Below are positions 38,236 through 42,842 of a stretch of DNA of 42,842 nucleotides, piece by piece; within the stretch, counting starts at the first letter, position 1; each line of letters opens with the position of its first letter. The DNA lies in IMG/VR virus record IMGVR_UViG_3300045115_000083, positions 1-42,842 of that record; one strand, written 5' to 3'. Position numbers and translations under genes: made by a program. The stretch is from a virus. The notes under the pieces were generated by a model, which saw only the letters and a program-made list of their open reading frames with translations, ran no database searches and was not told the origin of the DNA.

Positions 38236-41039
38236 GCGAGTTCACCGACCTCGCGGTCGAGCTCGAGCGGCTGCGCATGGAGGTTCGTTCGCTCAAGGCC
38301 GCGCCACAGTTGGCGTCGTCCTCGATCGAGGACGGTTCCCTCGACGTCAACGACGCCGGCGGCAACCTCGTCGCCCAGGTGGGTCGCCAGTTCGACGGCA
38401 CGTTTATGGCTGCCTCTCTGGCCGGCCCTGTTCCGCCGGCACCGACCGACCCTCTGGTTGACCCTGTGGTGGGCGGCGTGATCGCGCGCTGGGACGGTGA
38501 GTTCGACCAGGGTGTGATGTGCCCGATGGACTTCGCCCGGGTCGAGTTGCACGCCACGACGGATCCTGAGCCGCCGGAAGGGTGGTGGCTCACCGCCGAC
38601 ACCTTGGTCGGCACGATCGAGACGCCCCGCGGGTCGAGCATCACCCTGGCCATGGCCCCCGTGCCGGTCACCTTCGTCCTGGTGACCCGCTCTCTCGCGG
38701 GCAAGTTCTCCGCACCTTCCCCGACGGTGGTGACGACCCCGCTCGAGGCATGGTCGGCCGAACAGATCAGCGACATCGTGCTCGCTTCGGCGAACGGCAA
38801 GAACAAGGTCACCTTCTCCGACGACGCCCCGGGCCAGACCCCGAACACCGAGGGCGACACGTGGTTCCAGTACGACGCCGCAGACAACATCGTGGGCCAG
38901 TGGCGCGGCCTTGGCGGCACCGAGTGGACAGCGGTCGCCCTCAGCCACGAGGTGATGTCGTCCCTCGACCTGGGCAAGGCCACCGTCGGCCGGCTCAACG
39001 GCGGGATGATCGAGGCCGGCACCATCACCGCCGACCTGTTCTCCGCCGTCATCGCCCTCGTCACCAAGATCGCCTCCGCCGAGACTGGCCGCCGGTGGGA
39101 GGCCGACCCTGACGGCATCCGCGTCATCGACGGTGACGGCACGATCCTGATCAACTTTCCCACCGACCCGAACGTGCCCGCGTCCATCACGGCCGACCTC
39201 GTCGCGTCGTCCCTGACGGTCGTCGACCAGCTCGCGATCCGCGGCCTGAACAACGAGATCTCCAAAGGTGCGACGGTCTACCTCGCGACCGGCACGACCG
39301 CCCCGTCGGGGTCGCCGTCGGTGACGCTGGACTGGGAGAACTACCCCTGCGGCGCAGGTGGCAGTTACGCGAGCTTCAATCCCTACCGGTACGGGTTGGC
39401 CCGCTGGCAGAACAAGTGGGTCACGATCCAGCAGGTGTACGGCGGCTCCGCGACCGTCAACTCCTACGGCGACAACGGCGCCGACTCAGCCCTGCCGAGC
39501 CCGGTGGCCACCGACCTTGGCGCGGTCGGTGGCGGCTGCACCGTCCTGGGCAACACCCTCTACGTCCTCGGCGCCATCACCGACGCCAACTTCGTCACCC
39601 GCTGGTACGTCGAGGGGTACAACACCGCCGGCGCGCGCGTCTCCAAGTGGGAGTACCCCCGGTACTCCGGCGACCGCCGCCCGCACATCAGCAACGACGG
39701 CACCAACCTCGTGATCGCCTTGACCGGCGGCGGCAACGTCGTCCTGTGGCGCAAGTTCAACCCGGCCACCGGGGCGCAGGTCGGCTCGAACGTCGTCACC
39801 ACCTACGCGCTCGCCAAAGACCTGGCCGGGTTCTTCATCGGCAACGCTGACTTCGGCGCGGCCCGGTATCTCGTCGTGGCGGACGGGGGCTCGACCGCGA
39901 TCGCCTTTGACGCGAGCGGTAATCGCATCCCGAACGACGACTTCCCACTCGCATCCACCGGCACCCAGGGACTAGCTTGGGACGGCACCCGGTTCGCAAC
40001 CCTCGACTCGGCCGGGGTGAAGCTGTACTACTACGCCCAGACGAAGTGGACGACCGAGTCCGGCAACTGGTGGGTGTCCGCCACGTGGTGGGACTCGAAC
40101 TCCGCCGGGACCGGAACCCATGAGACCGCGCAGGGCCCGCGCAAGCCATTCGGGATGAAGAAGCGCGCGCGACTCAACATCACCGCCCCGCCCATCCCCG
40201 CGCGCCCGGTGCCGAACACCGCCGATGACGCCGTCGCGGCCCGGCTGTACATCGGCCGCGGAGCGGCCGATCCCGGTCGGACCAACATGGAACGAGTTGC
40301 GACCCTGCCCGACGGGCAACGCAACTACGTCTCGTCCAACGTGGTCCTTCCTGCGGGGGCCGCGACCTCTCCGCCACCGGCCGCGTCGAACTTCCCGGCG
40401 TCGACTCCGGCGCGCATCCTGTCCGCGGACGGGTCGACCCTCGTCGTCAACGGCGACGGCTCGTTCAACCTGGGCGGCCTGGTCGGTGACGCAGCCGGCA
40501 ACACGACCGCCACCCTGCTGTCACTGCTGCTCGGCAGTACCACCTCGACGACCTCCCGCATCCTGACCACCGCGAAGAAGGCCACATCTGGCGCGAACTA
40601 CTACGAGTCCCGCCGCTACCTGTACGACGGCGGAGCGGTGTCTGGCCTCGCAGAAGTGTTGTGGGAGAACGGGTCCGAGGTCGTCCGCACCCAGCTAACC
40701 CCGGCCGGGGACCTGCAGCTCATCAAGGGCGGCGCCACGGGCAGCGCCCCCACCATCCCCGGCGCGACGTCGAAGCGGTTCGTGTGGGGCCCCCCGCAGA
40801 CCTACACCGCCTCCACCGTCGGCGGCACCACAGGCATCGTCACCATCCCCCACGGCCTCGGCGTCACCCCATCGACCTATTTCGCCGTCCAGGCCGGGTC
40901 GACCGGGTCATCGCCGCTGCTGCTCGTCTCCCTGACCGGCACAGCGAACACGACCTCATTCCAGGTGCGCTGCTTCCTCGCCAGCACCGGAGCGGCGTTC
41001 AACGGCTCCGTCGCCCTCACCTTCTTCGCCGCCGAATAG
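38232..41039 (+). CDS. Tail fibre / receptor-binding protein
   Basis: 935 residues from GTG 38232. N-terminal helical base (LAVELERLRMEVRSLKA), beta-rich middle, then a helical segment (SSLDLGKATVGRLNGGMIEA) and a propeller-like central part with repeated GNTLYVLGAI, DGTNLVIALTGGGNVV, DFGAARYLVVADGG and GTRFATLDSAGVKLYYY. The C-terminus is a small beta domain (GIVTIPHGLGVTPSTYFAVQ). The longest tail gene after the hub, thus the likely host-binding fibre. Confidence 0.75.
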   Translation: MSEFTDLAVELERLRMEVRSLKAAPQLASSSIEDGSLDVNDAGGNLVAQVGRQFDGTFMAASLAGPVPPAPTDPLVDPVVGGVIARWDGEFDQGVMCPMDFARVELHATTDPEPPEGWWLTADTLVGTIETPRGSSITLAMAPVPVTFVLVTRSLAGKFSAPSPTVVTTPLEAWSAEQISDIVLASANGKNKVTFSDDAPGQTPNTEGDTWFQYDAADNIVGQWRGLGGTEWTAVALSHEVMSSLDLGKATVGRLNGGMIEAGTITADLFSAVIALVTKIASAETGRRWEADPDGIRVIDGDGTILINFPTDPNVPASITADLVASSLTVVDQLAIRGLNNEISKGATVYLATGTTAPSGSPSVTLDWENYPCGAGGSYASFNPYRYGLARWQNKWVTIQQVYGGSATVNSYGDNGADSALPSPVATDLGAVGGGCTVLGNTLYVLGAITDANFVTRWYVEGYNTAGARVSKWEYPRYSGDRRPHISNDGTNLVIALTGGGNVVLWRKFNPATGAQVGSNVVTTYALAKDLAGFFIGNADFGAARYLVVADGGSTAIAFDASGNRIPNDDFPLASTGTQGLAWDGTRFATLDSAGVKLYYYAQTKWTTESGNWWVSATWWDSNSAGTGTHETAQGPRKPFGMKKRARLNITAPPIPARPVPNTADDAVAARLYIGRGAADPGRTNMERVATLPDGQRNYVSSNVVLPAGAATSPPPAASNFPASTPARILSADGSTLVVNGDGSFNLGGLVGDAAGNTTATLLSLLLGSTTSTTSRILTTAKKATSGANYYESRRYLYDGGAVSGLAEVLWENGSEVVRTQLTPAGDLQLIKGGATGSAPTIPGATSKRFVWGPPQTYTASTVGGTTGIVTIPHGLGVTPSTYFAVQAGSTGSSPLLLVSLTGTANTTSFQVRCFLASTGAAFNGSVALTFFAAE

Positions 41040-41049
41040 GAGACGCCCC

Positions 41050-41262
41050 ATGGCCGGAACGATCACCATCACCATCCCCGACGAGGTCGAGGCGCGCATC
41101 GACGTAGCCTGGCGCGCCGTCTACGGGTGGCCCGACGACGAACCCCTCATCCCCCTCCTGCGGAACACCCTCGCGCAGATCGTCGCCGACACCACATGCG
41201 CCTGGGAGCAGCAGCAGTACATCAACGCCATCCCCACCCCGGACCCCCTCGAGCTCCCCTGA
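41050..41262 (+). CDS. Small tail-associated protein
   Basis: 70 residues, with GGAGACG upstream. A strand start (MAGTITITIPDEVEARIDVA) and a helical rest. Small proteins in this place often act as fibre chaperones, but nothing decisive is visible. Confidence 0.5.
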   Translation: MAGTITITIPDEVEARIDVAWRAVYGWPDDEPLIPLLRNTLAQIVADTTCAWEQQQYINAIPTPDPLELP

Positions 41263-41263
41263 C

Positions 41264-41289
41264 GGGTGCGAGCCAAACATCGCACACCC
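41264..41289 (+). terminator. Hairpin between tail and lysis genes
   Basis: GGGTGCGA (41264-41271) pairs with TCGCACACCC (41280-41289), with one bulge. Lies in the 67-bp gap before the lysis genes. Confidence 0.5.
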
Positions 41290-41329
41290 TTCTCCGTCCA
41301 AGTACCTGCACCGTCTGGGAGGCCATGAC

Positions 41330-41782
41330 ATGACGCGTTTCCTGCCCTGGCCCGCGAACGTCGCGCTGCGCTACCACGACCTGCCCGCCCGCGTCGTCCA
41401 CGGCATCGCCTGGCTGCTCGCGCCATGGCCGTTAGTGAGGGCGTACGACTACCTCACGGGGATCGACTCGTCGGCTCCCGCGCTGGCCGTGTTCAACCAG
41501 GCGCTGCCCCTCGACATGTGGGCCGCGTTGTTCGCGGTCGCAGGGTCCATGCTGCTGGCTGGGCTCATCACCCGACTGCACACCCTCACATGGCTCGGGC
41601 ACATGACCTGCGCCGCCGTGTACGGCGGCCTGTCCATCAGCCTCGTCCAGGGCGCGATCGCCAGCCACGACGGGTGGCGCAGCCCCGGCCCCATCATCGT
41701 CCTGGCCGTGCTGCACCTGATCCTCGGGATACTCCTGCGCCCCTGGCCGCCACGCGACGACAGGGGCACCGATGCCGGTTGA
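41330..41782 (+). CDS. Three-TM membrane protein, lysis region
   Basis: 150 residues from ATG 41330 (GGGAGG upstream). Membrane segments at about 62-81, 87-108 and 119-137. N-terminal half is Trp/Pro-rich. Size, TM number and position before the endolysin fit a holin or holin-like protein. Not assigned to a family. Confidence 0.6.
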   Translation: MTRFLPWPANVALRYHDLPARVVHGIAWLLAPWPLVRAYDYLTGIDSSAPALAVFNQALPLDMWAALFAVAGSMLLAGLITRLHTLTWLGHMTCAAVYGGLSISLVQGAIASHDGWRSPGPIIVLAVLHLILGILLRPWPPRDDRGTDAG

Positions 41783-42086
41783 CCCCACCACCTTCACCCA
41801 AGCGGGGCCCCTGGGCGTCCTGCTCTTCGTGGCCCTCGCGATCTGGTACGCCGCCCGCGAGTGGACCAAGGGTCGACGGATCGACGTCGACGAGGCCCGC
41901 GCCGAGGCCGCCGCCCAGAAGGCCCGCGCCGACCAGCTCGAGGACGAGCTCAACACCGAACGCGACCGCCGCATCACCGAGTCCCGCGCCGCGCACCAGC
42001 GGCTCGAGGACCACATCGCCAAGGAGTACGCACTCCGCGAGTACCTGCGCCGCATCGGCGTCGACCCGGACGAGGTGACCACGTGA
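41772..42086 (+). CDS. Single-TM coiled-coil protein, lysis region
   Basis: 104 residues from ATG 41772. One TM at about 12-30 ([17 protein letters not shown]), then a long charged coiled coil ([20 protein letters not shown]). Overlaps the previous gene by 11 bp. Candidate second holin, antiholin or spanin-like protein. Confidence 0.6.
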   Translation: MPVDPTTFTQAGPLGVLLFVALAIWYAAREWTKGRRIDVDEARAEAAAQKARADQLEDELNTERDRRITESRAAHQRLEDHIAKEYALREYLRRIGVDPDEVTT

Positions 42087-42781
42087 CCGATACCAAACAC
42101 GGCCGCCGCGCAGCCCTGGCCATCGCAGCAGCATTCCTGGTGCTGCTGCTCGGCTTCCTCGCCGGCTGGGTCGTCGCCGCCCAGCTGCGAGGGCAGCGGG
42201 ATGCAGCGACCGGACAGGCCGAGTCCATGTCCGCGCAGATCATCAAGGCCTGCGAGCAGTCCGACCCTGCCACCGAAGCCGAGCTGCGCCGCGTCGGCGC
42301 GTGCCAGCGCGCCGAGCAGGTGCAGCAGGAGCCAGCCGCACCAGGCCGCAACGGCAGGGACGGCGTCGACGGCGCCGACGGCCGCGACGGAGCACCCGGA
42401 CCCATGGGCCCGGGTGGCCCGCGGGGCCCAGCTGGGGCCAAGGGCGATGACGGCGACGCCGGGCCGACGGGCAACACCGGAGCCGCCGGCGGCGCCGGCC
42501 CTCCAGGTGAGGACGGAGCCACCGGCGCAACCGGGGCGACCGGAGACCCCGGCCCTGCAGGCCCTCCCGGCGAGCCCGGACCCCAAGGTGAGCCAGGACC
42601 TGCCGGTGCCACCGGCCCAGCGGGCGAGCCCGGACCCGCGGGCCCGCAAGGCGCCCCCGGCACCGCCCAGCCCGGCACCTACACCTGCCCCGACGGGCAG
42701 GCCATGACCGGCATCACCGTCGCCGACGACGGCGCCGTGACGGTCTCCTGCCGGGACGTCCCCGGCCCACTCCTGCCCTGA
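42083..42781 (+). CDS. Membrane-anchored collagen-like protein
   Basis: 232 residues from GTG 42083 (GTGA overlap). N-terminal TM at about 10-33, a short linker with two Cys, then 35 uninterrupted Gly-X-Y triplets (about 88-192), Pro-rich enough to trimerise, and a C-terminal 40-residue domain with two Cys (YTCPDG ... VSCRD). Topology should place the collagen outside the membrane. It directly precedes the endolysin, so it may take part in lysis or sit in the envelope of the lysing cell. The repeat could also reflect a structural protein. Confidence 0.7.
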   Translation: MTDTKHGRRAALAIAAAFLVLLLGFLAGWVVAAQLRGQRDAATGQAESMSAQIIKACEQSDPATEAELRRVGACQRAEQVQQEPAAPGRNGRDGVDGADGRDGAPGPMGPGGPRGPAGAKGDDGDAGPTGNTGAAGGAGPPGEDGATGATGATGDPGPAGPPGEPGPQGEPGPAGATGPAGEPGPAGPQGAPGTAQPGTYTCPDGQAMTGITVADDGAVTVSCRDVPGPLLP

Positions 42782-42821
42782 CCCCACCCACCCCCTACAG
42801 CCTCGAGGAGGCCATGCCACC

Positions 42822-42842
42822 ATGCCCGACACCGAGCCGGAA
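42822..42842 (+). CDS. First 7 codons of the endolysin (partial copy)
   Basis: Second copy of the endolysin start (ATG 107) created by the terminal overlap; not a separate gene. Confidence 0.95.

Noticed and set aside
1-42842. CRISPR arrays, insertion sequences, rRNA, transposases
   Set aside because: No regularly spaced repeats, terminal inverted repeats with a transposase, or RNA gene patterns were seen.

Overview
The window is the complete genome of a temperate, siphovirus-like phage (or excised prophage) of a high-GC Gram-positive bacterium, most likely an actinobacterium. The evidence is very high GC with GC-rich third codon positions, frequent GTG starts, several promoters that fit leaderless transcription (TANNNT about 7 nt before the start codon), a class-E-type LAxTG sorting signal, and an actinophage-style order of head, tail and lysis genes. 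Bases 1-127 are identical to 42716-42842, so the molecule is circular or circularly permuted with a unit length of about 42,715 bp. The gene that ends at 66 is the one that starts at 42083.

Layout. (a) 41330-1741, reading across the junction, is the lysis region: three small membrane or coiled-coil/collagen proteins, an amidase endolysin and a four-segment holin-like protein. (b) 1921-3610, minus strand: four small genes, mostly membrane or secreted, that look like prophage-expressed accessory genes. (c) 3676-5091: serine integrase. (d) 5119-7406, plus strand: a toxin-antitoxin-like pair, a beta-sandwich protein, a 37-residue secreted peptide followed by a winged-helix regulator, and a small hypothetical gene behind a strong hairpin. 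(e) 7354-8215: the immunity switch, with divergent repressor-like and Cro-like genes separated by repeated TGTTCCT operators. (f) 8212-21253: a long early operon, nearly every gene overlapping the next by 1-4 nt. It includes a sortase-anchored Thr/Ser-rich surface protein, two tandem ParB-domain proteins, a phage metallopeptidase, a replication-initiator-like protein fused to an HNH domain, zinc-ribbon proteins, a MerR-type HTH protein and a MazG-like pyrophosphohydrolase. There is no DNA polymerase, helicase or primase, so replication must lean on the host. (g) 21372-41262: late genes in canonical order, from HNH, terminases, portal and protease-scaffold through capsid, connectors and tail tube to the G/GT frameshift, tape measure, baseplate and tail fibre.

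Most notable points: the exported peptide next to a one-component regulator (possible peptide communication), a phage-encoded LAYTG surface protein, two genes with strong internal in-frame starts (endolysin wall-binding part and scaffold), a GGGGGAA -1 frameshift in the tail chaperone, the symmetric operator array, and a minus-strand gene nested inside an early plus-strand ORF. All functions are read from sequence motifs and gene order only; no database search was run.
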